From Spartobacteria bacterium (GTDB taxonomy: Bacteria; Verrucomicrobiota; Verrucomicrobiia; Chthoniobacterales; UBA10450): DNA of 23,643 nucleotides. The DNA lies in assembly GCA_021324035.1 (NCBI GenBank), contig JAJPJU010000209.1:1-23643 (forward strand), written 5' to 3'. The position numbers and the translations under genes were made by a program. The notes beneath the pieces were generated by a model that saw only the letters and a list, made by a program, of their open reading frames with translations, was not told the origin of the DNA and did no database searches. Below are positions 1 to 7,139 of this stretch, in pieces; the stretch's first letter is position 1, and each line of letters begins with the position of its first letter.

Positions 1-827
1 CAGGCCGTGCCCAGAACGCCCGGGAAATGGCCTGCGAACATTTGGAAACCCTGTCCCGCCGAAACCTGGCTTCCGTATTCCGTCGCGTATCTCACCGTCC
101 AGAACCAAAATTTGTCGAACGCATCGGCCTTCCACAAAAGCAGCACGGTGATAATGCTGGGAACGGCCGCGCCCGAGATAAAAAGCAGATTGCGCGAAGC
201 GATATTCGTTAGACCCGATTGCGCACGCCAGTCGCGAGCAAACAGATAGATTGAGCCGAAGGCTACGAAGAACAAACCCGGTTGTTTCATCAAAAACGCG
301 AGGCCCAGGAGTACCCCGCTTATGAAAATTAGCGGCCGCGATTCGCGATCAATCGCCCGCAACAGGACGAATATTCCGGCCACGGCAAACAGGACAACGA
401 AATGGGTTGCGTGAGCGGCCGGTCCAAGCACGTGCGGCATTAAAGAAAGAACCGAATAGCTCGCTGCGCTGACGATTCCTCCAAGCTCGCCCAACAATTC
501 GCAGCCCAGCAAAAAAATCAGCCAGACGGTGACCAGATTAACCAGGGCCAAGCCAGTGCGAATGGCTTCGATAGACTCTCCGAATACCGACATGATTGCA
601 GCGTAGGCGGCAGCTGTTCCGGGCAATTTCATGCTATAGGCCAGCTCGTAGGGCGGTATGCCCAGGAGCAGCAGCTGACCCCCATAAGCGTACTCGCCTT
701 CGTCGCGCTCCAAAGGCAAGCCGGCCAGGTGGGTTCTGGCGACCAAAACAGCGATGACAATGCCGACGAAGAGGATCCAGGCGGCCATCCGGAAGCTGGC
801 GTCGTAAGAGGCAGAATGTCGTTTCAC
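1..827 (-). CDS. Membrane glycosyltransferase, ArnT/PMT (GT39/GT83)-like, 3' end missing
   Basis: I translated the minus strand directly. A GTG at 827-825 opens a frame that runs off the left edge, giving about 275 residues. After a short basic N-terminus there is a transmembrane helix (WILFVGIVIAVLVA), then the acidic loop motif ERDEGEYAY. In the ArnT/PMT-like family this loop carries the acidic residues that act on the polyprenyl-phosphate sugar donor. At least five more hydrophobic segments follow. These enzymes sit in the inner membrane and transfer sugars from lipid-linked donors to lipids or proteins on the periplasmic side. The acceptor cannot be inferred. The ATG at 788-786 is an alternative start, but the GTG adds a positively charged leader that suits the first helix. 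The gene is divergent from the exported protease at 936. The C-terminal domain lies outside the window, so the family assignment rests on the N-terminal membrane half only. Confidence 0.75.
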   Translation of the reverse strand, partial: MKRHSASYDASFRMAAWILFVGIVIAVLVARTHLAGLPLERDEGEYAYGGQLLLLGIPPYELAYSMKLPGTAAAYAAIMSVFGESIEAIRTGLALVNLVTVWLIFLLGCELLGELGGIVSAASYSVLSLMPHVLGPAAHATHFVVLFAVAGIFVLLRAIDRESRPLIFISGVLLGLAFLMKQPGLFFVAFGSIYLFARDWRAQSGLTNIASRNLLFISGAAVPSIITVLLLWKADAFDKFWFWTVRYATEYGSQVSAGQGFQMFAGHFPGVLGTA

Positions 828-935
828 GGGAGGCAAATAGAGCCTCTCGAGTCTGCCTGATTCCGGGGAGTTGCCAATAGGGAGTTGAGCTGACGACAGC
901 TGGCACAGACCGTGCTTATGGAAATTATAACAATT

Positions 936-1553
936 ATGATCACAATAAGCATCCGCCCGTATACGCTGCGTAAAGCCGGTGTCGTCGGTTTGGTCCTCTT
1001 CTGCCTCTCCTGCCTCTCCGCCTTTGCCCAGTCTAACTACATCACTGTTAAATCTACGCCTTACGACCGGCAAATGGTCCGGATCCGGCCGATCCTTACC
1101 GAGGCTTCGGGTCACAAAGATCAGAATTTGTCGCTCGGTTTGGTCAACAACTGGATTGGAAACCTCCGAGCCATCCCCTACGGCTTTTCGATGGAATGGA
1201 AAACTCCCGATGAAGTGCGAACCGGCGCCTATGCCGATTGCAAAGGCAAGGCGGTCGCACTTTATAACGCAATGCACGCCCGCGGTGCGCAAAACGTCCG
1301 CCTGGTGATTGGAAAGCGTCAGTTCACGAGCCGTAAAACCCATGCCTGGTTGGAATGGACGACCGCGAACGGCACCTACATTCTTGATCCGACAATTAAC
1401 TGGAGCGCCTTTCGGGCGGAGCGAGCGGGCCGAAGCTCGTATATCCCGTTGTATGCTTACGCCGGAACCCAGAAGTTCCGCGCTGCATCGGAGCGGGGGT
1501 TGTTTGCTGGCAACGGCCTGTCTGCCAGTCAGCACGTAGCCAGCCGGATGTAG
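936..1553 (+). CDS. Exported transglutaminase-like cysteine protease
   Basis: A secreted protein of about 205 residues. A basic stretch (RPYTLRK), a hydrophobic core and an AFA cleavage site (before QSNYI) form a signal peptide. The mature domain carries a transglutaminase-fold triad in order: Cys in YADCKGKA (about residue 102), His in KTHAWLEW (136) and Asp in ILDPT (151). This arrangement matches bacterial transglutaminase-like cysteine proteinases, which act in the periplasm or outside the cell; the substrate is unknown. Several in-frame starts exist: GTG 912, ATG 918 and ATG 936. I prefer 936 because it puts the signal peptide close to the N-terminus, but none has a good Shine-Dalgarno. 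A strong hairpin terminator follows at 1578. The protein is short for the family and has no extra domains. Catalytic function is inferred from the triad. Confidence 0.75.
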   Translation: MITISIRPYTLRKAGVVGLVLFCLSCLSAFAQSNYITVKSTPYDRQMVRIRPILTEASGHKDQNLSLGLVNNWIGNLRAIPYGFSMEWKTPDEVRTGAYADCKGKAVALYNAMHARGAQNVRLVIGKRQFTSRKTHAWLEWTTANGTYILDPTINWSAFRAERAGRSSYIPLYAYAGTQKFRAASERGLFAGNGLSASQHVASRM

Positions 1554-1577
1554 ATCCCGGTTAAAACTAGTTTTTAA

Positions 1578-1611
1578 AGCTGGCCGACCCTTGGGTCGGC
1601 CGGTTGCTTTT
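1578..1611 (+). terminator. Rho-independent terminator after the exported protease
   Basis: GGCCGACCC (1582-1590) pairs perfectly with GGGTCGGCC (1593-1601), and outer wobble pairs extend the stem. It is followed by GGTTGCTTTTT. It lies 25 nt after the stop codon at 1553 and separates this gene from the next one, which has its own promoter. Confidence 0.8.
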
Positions 1612-1678
1612 TACGGTAGCTGGGGGCGGATTGAGGCGAGGGCGTCGGAAAAAAGTTCAGGGTGGACGAAAATTTGTA

Positions 1679-1708
1679 TTGCCAAAAAGCCTGCGGGAGA
1701 GCTATTAT
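1679..1708 (+). promoter_or_regulatory. Sigma70-type promoter, nearly leaderless
   Basis: TTGCCA (1679-1684) and TATTAT (1703-1708) are spaced by 18 nt, both close to the sigma70 consensus. Transcription would start near 1715, only about 7 nt before the ATG at 1722 and 16 nt before the ATG at 1731. The longer frame opening at 1662 would start upstream of the promoter, which argues against that start. Confidence 0.5.
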
Positions 1709-1721
1709 CCTTTTTGTAGCT

Positions 1722-2408
1722 ATGGAAATTATGACCGCATCCTTCTCTCGCTTTAATCGTGTCGGGGCTATTGCTTGTGGAATTCTTTTGGTCACGGGGC
1801 TTCAATCGTTTGCTCAGCAGTCGCCGGTTAATCGTAATTTCGCGCGTGTGAGCGCTGGCGCTCGCATTGACGATAATCTCGCTCAAATCGCGCTGATCTC
1901 CGATCATCCGACTTTTGGTTACACTTTGCCGGATGGAACGAGCGAACTCGTGCTGAGTTTGTCCAAGATTCAAAATTTCGATTTGGTCACTTTCGGCAAT
2001 CAGGAAACAACCGGAACGGTCACAATCTCAACCTCGAATTCGAAACTCGCGGCCGGCAGCTCGCAGTGGCATCAAATCGCCCGCCAAAATCTGACGCCGA
2101 ACGTAACCAAGGTGAAAGTTGGTCCGGCCGAAGGGAAATACGTTAAGTTTACATTCAACGTCGTGAAATCGGGTCACATCGCGAACCTCGGAGTTTACTC
2201 GACGGCAATCCCGAATCTGATGGTTGCAAACACGGCCCTCGCCGGTGGCTCGGAAGGCGCAACTGACGGCAAGGACGCGAAAGATTACGCCGCTGGCAAA
2301 GATGCAAAAGAAGCGAAGGAAGTTGCAGAAGGACCTCCTGCCGAAGGACCGCCGCCAAATTTGCCTGATCCGCCTGCCTTTGTGTTCGTCCCGCAGATCA
2401 GCCAATAA
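1722..2408 (+). CDS. Exported protein of unknown function
   Basis: I do not recognise a named family. The 228-residue product has a signal peptide (hydrophobic core GAIACGILLVTG, then QSFAQQ). Its central part of about 110 residues is rich in alternating hydrophobic/polar stretches (SELVLSLSKIQNFDLVTF, YVKFTFNVVKSGHIANLGVYS). This resembles the beta-sandwich of discoidin/galactose-binding-like domains, but that is only a resemblance. The last 50 residues are low complexity: a Lys/Asp/Ala-rich stretch with repeated GKDAK units, then a Pro-rich tail (EGPPAEGPPPNLPDPP). The ATG at 1722 is chosen because a good promoter lies just upstream; ATG 1731 is equally possible. A long hairpin terminator follows. 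It is transcribed alone and probably secreted or surface-exposed. Confidence 0.65.
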   Translation: MEIMTASFSRFNRVGAIACGILLVTGLQSFAQQSPVNRNFARVSAGARIDDNLAQIALISDHPTFGYTLPDGTSELVLSLSKIQNFDLVTFGNQETTGTVTISTSNSKLAAGSSQWHQIARQNLTPNVTKVKVGPAEGKYVKFTFNVVKSGHIANLGVYSTAIPNLMVANTALAGGSEGATDGKDAKDYAAGKDAKEAKEVAEGPPAEGPPPNLPDPPAFVFVPQISQ

Positions 2409-2424
2409 CCAGAGCTCTTTAAGT

Positions 2425-2459
2425 AAAACCCATCCATCCAGAAGGTGGATGGGTTTTTT
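2425..2459 (+). terminator. Bidirectional terminator between convergent genes
   Basis: AAAACCCATCCA (2425-2436) pairs perfectly over 12 bp with TGGATGGGTTTT (2446-2457), with a 9-nt loop and six T residues downstream. The A-run on the left gives a U-run on the minus strand as well, so it can also end the phosphatase-like gene, whose stop is at 2475. Confidence 0.85.
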
Positions 2460-2474
2460 GCGTACGCGATGCGC

Positions 2475-3740
2475 TCAAAGTTCGTCGCGAAGAATCTTGA
2501 AGATGTCCGTGTTATCGATTGTGCCCTGCAACACTTCGCTACCGCGGCCGGATCCAAAAACAACAACGTCTTCAAGTGTCGGCAGGGCAGATGTCGCGTA
2601 AAATGCTGCCGGCTGCGCCTGATCCTTCTGCGGGCTGGCGCTCGGCGAAGGTTCGTTCTCAGACAACTTCGACGCTCCGTACGATTGCATCCCTTTCGGT
2701 CCGGTCGCCCAAGTCAACCAGGGTTGTCCCGCCGGATTTAATCCGATCAACGCTATCCCGCTGTCTTTGCGAAAAGGGTAGCCGTTCGCATGCAGGCCGC
2801 CGATCGCAACGTCGCCGCACACGATGATCGTCGATCGCCCGCCGGCGTAGCGATGAGCTGTCGCTACCGCGCGATCGAACTCCGCAGTTTCGGTCAACGC
2901 TTTTTCGGCGTTGTTTGCTTCAGCCGCCTCTCGCATTCGCGCTGCGTCCACGATCAGCAAATAGCCACTTTGATTGTATTGGAGCAGTTCAATTGCTTTG
3001 CGCACCATGTCGGAAAGACTGGCGTCATCGTTCCAATTTTGATTGGAATCGCGAGCGCTGTCCTTCTCGCCAAATGCTCCAAATAGTTTTGGCCGCTGCC
3101 ATGGCGGAATCGCTTCGAGTTCCGCGCGGGTGCGAACCACATCGAATCCGTTGCCGCGCATTTCGAGCAGCAGGTCGCGATGGTCCTGTCGATGGCCCTG
3201 CTTTGTCGGTGGAAGAAATTCAGTTGCGCTGGCTCCAAGTCCGATGTCGATCTTGCCGCCTTCCGCGAATTGCAAAGCCATTTGATCCGCGTCGGAATTA
3301 TTCGAATGGGCGTAAAATGCTGCGCACGTCGGATTCGTTAGATTTTTGTCACTGATCAAACCGACCGCGCGGCCGCTATCGCGTGCCAATTCGACAATTG
3401 TCGGGATGGGTTTGCCGTTTGAATCGATTGAGATCGCCCGGTTGTTCACTTTAACCCCGGTCGCGATGGCGGTTGCCGCCGCTGCCTGGTCGGCGACCGC
3501 GAAATCTTTTGAGTAATTTTTAACAAGCGCTGAGTGAACCATCGTGTCCACGGCCAGCCGATTATCGGCGCCGCCGAGATAGGCCCGGGTCAGCGCAATT
3601 CGTTCTGGTCCGAGGCCTTCACCGATCATCAGGATGATTCCGAATGAGCGTTGGACTACCCAGTGCTTGAAATAGAGAACGCCGAGGCCGGCGAAGGCCA
3701 ACAAGCACAAAAGAGCGAGCAATTGATTGCGCCACTTCAC
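2475..3740 (-). CDS. Membrane-anchored alkaline-phosphatase-fold pseudoenzyme
   Basis: The 421-residue protein follows the PhoA fold along its length: MIGEGLG near the N-terminus, ATAIATGVKVNNRA, NPTCAAFYAH, LLIVDAARM, IIVCGDVAIGG and IDNTDIF. An uncleaved-looking hydrophobic segment (residues 7-24) would anchor it to the inner membrane facing the periplasm. Aligned by eye to E. coli PhoA, almost every catalytic position is changed: metal ligand D51 is E41, nucleophile S102 is Q85 (DQAA instead of DSAA), D153 is N136, R166 is a Ser, E322 is D265, D327 is R270, H331 is E274, H370 is V311 and H412 is P387. Only D101 (D84), T155 and D369 (D310) remain. It should neither bind two zinc ions normally nor form the phosphoserine. 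The reading frame is intact, so it is not a decayed gene; a binding or scaffold role is inferred. It is divergent from gpmI. Confidence 0.8.
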   Translation of the reverse strand: MKWRNQLLALLCLLAFAGLGVLYFKHWVVQRSFGIILMIGEGLGPERIALTRAYLGGADNRLAVDTMVHSALVKNYSKDFAVADQAAAATAIATGVKVNNRAISIDSNGKPIPTIVELARDSGRAVGLISDKNLTNPTCAAFYAHSNNSDADQMALQFAEGGKIDIGLGASATEFLPPTKQGHRQDHRDLLLEMRGNGFDVVRTRAELEAIPPWQRPKLFGAFGEKDSARDSNQNWNDDASLSDMVRKAIELLQYNQSGYLLIVDAARMREAAEANNAEKALTETAEFDRAVATAHRYAGGRSTIIVCGDVAIGGLHANGYPFRKDSGIALIGLNPAGQPWLTWATGPKGMQSYGASKLSENEPSPSASPQKDQAQPAAFYATSALPTLEDVVVFGSGRGSEVLQGTIDNTDIFKILRDEL

Positions 3741-3831
3741 GAGCGCGATGTAGAAGGGCCGCCGATGATTGTCAAACCCGTGGAGTCATGAAACCCCTTG
3801 TCGGTCTTGCGAATCGTCGGCACAGTGCGCA

Positions 3832-5367
3832 ATGGCGGCGCCTGTAATCCTGATCATCCGCGACGGCTGGGGCATCAATCCGGGCGGCAAATCCAAGGCA
3901 AAAGAGAACGGCGACGCCACGCTTTTAGCCCAGACCCCATTCCATGATCAGCTTTATCGCGATTATCCGGTCAGCAAACTCAGCGCTAGCGGCAAGGATG
4001 TTGGATTGCCTGAAGGACAAATGGGCAATTCCGAAGTTGGCCATCTCAATCTCGGAGCCGGCCGGATTGTCCACCAGGATCTGACCCGCATTAACAAAGC
4101 GATCGCAGACGGCGAACTAAAACGAAATCGCGTCGCGCAGGAAACATTTGCGGCCGCGCGCGGCCATCGCTTGCACTTGTTAGGCCTGGTTTCCGATGGC
4201 GGTGTCCACAGTCATTACGACCACATGATCGCGCTCGCAAACGAGGCCAAGGCCGCCGGGGTCGACGAAATTTTCGTGCACGCATTTACCGATGGCCGGG
4301 ACACTTCACCCACCGGTGGCCGGGAATATTTGAAAATCTGCGAGGACAAACTTCAGCCCAGCGGCGCGCAAATCGTCATTGTGGTCGGCCGGTATTTTGC
4401 GATGGATCGGGACCGGCGCTGGGACCGGACCAAGAAGGCATGGGACGCGATTGTTCTTGGGCGCGGTGAAATTTGCAAAGACACGCCGCCGCAAGCTTTG
4501 GAGCGGCATTATAAGGCCGGCAAAACCGACGAATTCATGCCCGCGTTGATTTTTTCGCACGCGAATGAACAGCGAGTCCGCGACGGCGATGTGATTTTGT
4601 TTTTCAACTTCCGGGCTGATCGGGCCCGCCAGCTTTCGCAGGCATTTCTCTTCAAAGACTTCGACGGTTTCGATCGCGAGGTTTGGCCGCAGACAAAATT
4701 CACGTCCTTGACTCAGTACGATGTTCGTTATCCGTCGCCGTTCATTTTCGCGCCCGAAGAGCTCAAGAACATCCTCGGAGAGCTTGTTAGCAAAGCGGGC
4801 AAGAAGCAGCTGCGTATCGCTGAGACCGAGAAATACGCGCACGTGACTTATTTTTTTAACGGCGGCGTTGAAAAGCCGTTTCCGGGAGAAGAACGCGTTC
4901 TCATTCCCTCGCCAAAAGTCGCTACTTACGATCTGCAGCCGGAAATGAGCGCTGCCGAAGTCACCGAAGAACTCCTGAAGCGCATCGACAAGTTCGACCT
5001 GATCATCTTGAACTTTGCCAATCCCGATATGGTCGGACACACCGGCGTCGTGGAAGCGGGAATCAAAGCGGTTGAAACTGTCGACCAATGTTGCGCGAAA
5101 ATCATTCCGCGACTTCTCCAGCTCGGCGGCAAAGCCATCCTCACCGCCGATCATGGAAACTGCGAAGTGATGCGAAATCCGGACGGCTCGCCCAACACTG
5201 CTCACACCACGAACCTGGTCCACTTTATCTATGTGGCGAAAGATGCTTCCAATTTTCGCTGCCAGGATGGAATTCTCGCGGATGTCGCACCGACCCTGTT
5301 GTTCTTGCTGGGAATGGAACAGCCGAAAGAGATGACGGGCCGAAATCTACTTGTCCAAAAAGATTAA
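3832..5367 (+). CDS. gpmI: 2,3-bisphosphoglycerate-independent phosphoglycerate mutase
   Basis: Interconverts 3- and 2-phosphoglycerate in glycolysis and gluconeogenesis in the cytoplasm, using two Mn ions and a phosphoserine. The 511-residue length is the usual one. Visible motifs are RDGWG (metal ligand D11), GQMGNSEVGH with the nucleophile S67, FTDGRDT, ANPDMVGHTG and TADHGNCE near the C-terminus, which supply the remaining metal ligands. The frame opens earlier with a TTG at 3769, but those 21 residues are Cys-rich and not family-like, so the ATG at 3832 is preferred although it lacks a clear ribosome site. The gene is monocistronic. Its TAA overlaps the stop of the convergent gene on the other strand within TTAA, with no visible terminator. 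Confidence 0.95.
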   Translation: MAAPVILIIRDGWGINPGGKSKAKENGDATLLAQTPFHDQLYRDYPVSKLSASGKDVGLPEGQMGNSEVGHLNLGAGRIVHQDLTRINKAIADGELKRNRVAQETFAAARGHRLHLLGLVSDGGVHSHYDHMIALANEAKAAGVDEIFVHAFTDGRDTSPTGGREYLKICEDKLQPSGAQIVIVVGRYFAMDRDRRWDRTKKAWDAIVLGRGEICKDTPPQALERHYKAGKTDEFMPALIFSHANEQRVRDGDVILFFNFRADRARQLSQAFLFKDFDGFDREVWPQTKFTSLTQYDVRYPSPFIFAPEELKNILGELVSKAGKKQLRIAETEKYAHVTYFFNGGVEKPFPGEERVLIPSPKVATYDLQPEMSAAEVTEELLKRIDKFDLIILNFANPDMVGHTGVVEAGIKAVETVDQCCAKIIPRLLQLGGKAILTADHGNCEVMRNPDGSPNTAHTTNLVHFIYVAKDASNFRCQDGILADVAPTLLFLLGMEQPKEMTGRNLLVQKD

Positions 5368-6089
5368 GGCGCGCGATAGGCGCCGGCCGCGGTCCCAAAG
5401 CTTACATCCAGAGTTCGATTGAAGACTCGGGTGCCAGCCCGAGCAATTCGATGGAGGAGCGCGACCTGATTTCCTTCATCTACTTCATGCCAGGTCGGCT
5501 TGCGCGCCAAAACCAATTCACCGTCTGATTCGATGAGGGCGCCCCAGCCGATTGGGATCTCGGAATCGCGGAACAACTCGTTAGGCATGACCAGAAAAAA
5601 CAGGTTCGCACACCGATAACGGATCAGGGTTTCAAACTTGGTTCCGTCGAACAGGCGATTTTGCAAAGTTCGCGTTTGGCGAAGCACTTGTTTGTAGCCG
5701 CGGTGCTCGATCGCTTCGAAGTTGTGCGAATCGAACTCGGCAAAGAGCGAGTCGGGGATTCGCAAAGCCGGATAGTGCACTCGCAAGTTTCTTTCGAGGA
5801 CTTCGCGCCGCTGATGGACTTTCTCCAGCCGCCGGAGGGTTGTGGACGTGCAGCCGTTGTCGCGGCGAAGATCAATCAAACATTGTTTGCATTCGAGAAC
5901 TGCGGTCGTGGCGAGGCCGTTTTTGCCGCTGCGATATCCGGCCACGTCTGCCCGGTAACGGCATCGGGGCAGGCTGACTTCCAAAGCACAGGCCGAGTAA
6001 CCGTTTTGTTGGGACCAAATCAGCCCCAGCCGTTTCAACCGCGTGTGGGCTGCAGTTTCGCCGTTGCGATTGGTTATGACTTCGTCCAT
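5364..6089 (-). CDS. Uncharacterised PD-(D/E)XK-nuclease-like protein
   Basis: The 241-residue product has no name I can give with confidence. Near the N-terminus it shows a pattern typical of PD-(D/E)XK folds: an early Glu (E11 in GETAAHTRLK), RADVAG with D48, and LECKQ with E66 and K68, in an alpha-beta context. The rest is mostly alpha with conserved-looking aromatic patches (RYRCANLFFLV, IPIGWGALIE). A MmcB-like or other DNA-processing role is possible but is inference. The start ATG at 6089 lies 16 nt inside the 3' end of hemB, so the two are translationally coupled and share a transcript. The frame opens upstream inside hemB, but those residues are shadow coding. Its stop codon overlaps that of gpmI. 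Confidence 0.65.
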   Translation of the reverse strand: MDEVITNRNGETAAHTRLKRLGLIWSQQNGYSACALEVSLPRCRYRADVAGYRSGKNGLATTAVLECKQCLIDLRRDNGCTSTTLRRLEKVHQRREVLERNLRVHYPALRIPDSLFAEFDSHNFEAIEHRGYKQVLRQTRTLQNRLFDGTKFETLIRYRCANLFFLVMPNELFRDSEIPIGWGALIESDGELVLARKPTWHEVDEGNQVALLHRIARAGTRVFNRTLDVSFGTAAGAYRAP

Positions 6090-7060
6090 TCCGCAAGCTC
6101 GCGCGCCCAATAGGTGACAATAATGTCGGCGCCTGCGCGTTTGATCGAAGTCATGATTTCCAAAACGGCGGCCCGTTCGTCGAAGACCTTCTTTTCGGCG
6201 GCAGCTTTCACCATCGCGAATTCGCCGCTGACGTGATAAACCGCGGTCGGTTTTCCGAAACGTTCCCGCGCGCGCCAAAGGATATCCAGATACGGTAACG
6301 CCGGTTTGATCATAATAATATCAGCGCCTTCGTCGACATCGAGCGCCACTTCGCGCAACGCCTCATCAGCATTCGCGGTATCCATTTGATAAGTCCGGCG
6401 ATCTCCAAACTGGGGCGGGCTTTCCGCGGCATCCCGGAACGGGCCATAGAAAACCGACGCAAATTTCGCGGCGTAGCTCATAATGCCGGTGTCGCTAAAT
6501 CCGCCGGCATCGAGCGCTTCGCGAATTGCCCCGATCCGGCCGTCCATCATATCGCTGGGAGCAACCATGTCTGCCCCGGCCCGAGCATGTGACACTGCCG
6601 TTTTCGCTAAGAGTTCGACTGATTCGTCATTGAGAACATGAAAATGTTCGCCATCGATCCGGGTCACGCCGCAATGGCCGTGACTCATGTATTCACACAA
6701 GCAAACATCCGTGATCGTGACTAGTTCGGGGCATTTCTGTTTGATCGCGCGAAGTGCTTTTTGAATGACGCCATTTTCAGCGTAGGCGCCGCTGGCTTGT
6801 TCGTCTTTTTTGTCTGGAATTCCGAAGAGCAGGACTGCTTGAAGTCCAGCGTCCTGCGCCCGCTTCGCCTCTTCGACTACTTCGTTGACCGTAAATTGAA
6901 AAACGCCGGGCATGCTCGGAATTGCGCGGCGTTTATCGATTTTGTCGCTGATGAAAAGCGGTAAAACGAAATCGTGCGCGGTCAGTTTGGTTTCGCGCAC
7001 CAGATTTCTGATCGCTGGAGAGCGCCGCAAACGCCGTGGCCGATGGACCAATTTTCGCAC
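6074..7060 (-). CDS. hemB: Delta-aminolevulinic acid dehydratase (porphobilinogen synthase)
   Basis: Condenses two 5-aminolevulinate molecules to porphobilinogen, the second common step of tetrapyrrole synthesis, in the cytoplasm. The TIM-barrel family features are all present: the zinc site DVCLCEYMSHGHCG with three cysteines, APSDMMDGRI, the Schiff-base lysine in SYAAKFAS and the second active-site lysine in MIKPALPYLD. The start is uncertain. The GTG at 7060 begins VRKLVHRPRRLRRS, the usual N-terminus, and gives 328 residues, a normal length. The ATG at 7135 would add 25 non-conserved residues and would share bases with the divergent coaX start. I prefer 7060, which leaves about 75 nt for divergent promoters. 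A PD-(D/E)XK-like gene overlaps its 3' end. Confidence 0.93.
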   Translation of the reverse strand: MRKLVHRPRRLRRSPAIRNLVRETKLTAHDFVLPLFISDKIDKRRAIPSMPGVFQFTVNEVVEEAKRAQDAGLQAVLLFGIPDKKDEQASGAYAENGVIQKALRAIKQKCPELVTITDVCLCEYMSHGHCGVTRIDGEHFHVLNDESVELLAKTAVSHARAGADMVAPSDMMDGRIGAIREALDAGGFSDTGIMSYAAKFASVFYGPFRDAAESPPQFGDRRTYQMDTANADEALREVALDVDEGADIIMIKPALPYLDILWRARERFGKPTAVYHVSGEFAMVKAAAEKKVFDERAAVLEIMTSIKRAGADIIVTYWARELAEWTKS

Positions 7061-7139
7061 GGGGGAAGAGTACGCAGAGCCGGCCGAGGAGCAAAGAGCA
7101 GACTTCCGGCGGTCCTGGACCGCCGCTACAGTCATGACG

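Noticed and set aside
819..834. Possible parS half-site (GTTTCACG) given parB in the window
   Set aside because: Only one half of the 16-bp parS palindrome is present; the other half (GTGAAAC) is replaced by GGGAGG, and it lies inside another gene.
3769..3831. Cys-rich N-terminal extension of gpmI from a TTG start
   Set aside because: Not seen in the family, no ribosome site, and the ATG at 3832 gives the normal N-terminus (PVILIIRDGWG).
4306..5223. Long minus-strand open frame opposite gpmI (305 codons)
   Set aside because: It is antisense to a clearly identified enzyme, and its predicted product shows no family motifs. High GC in this genome creates such frames.
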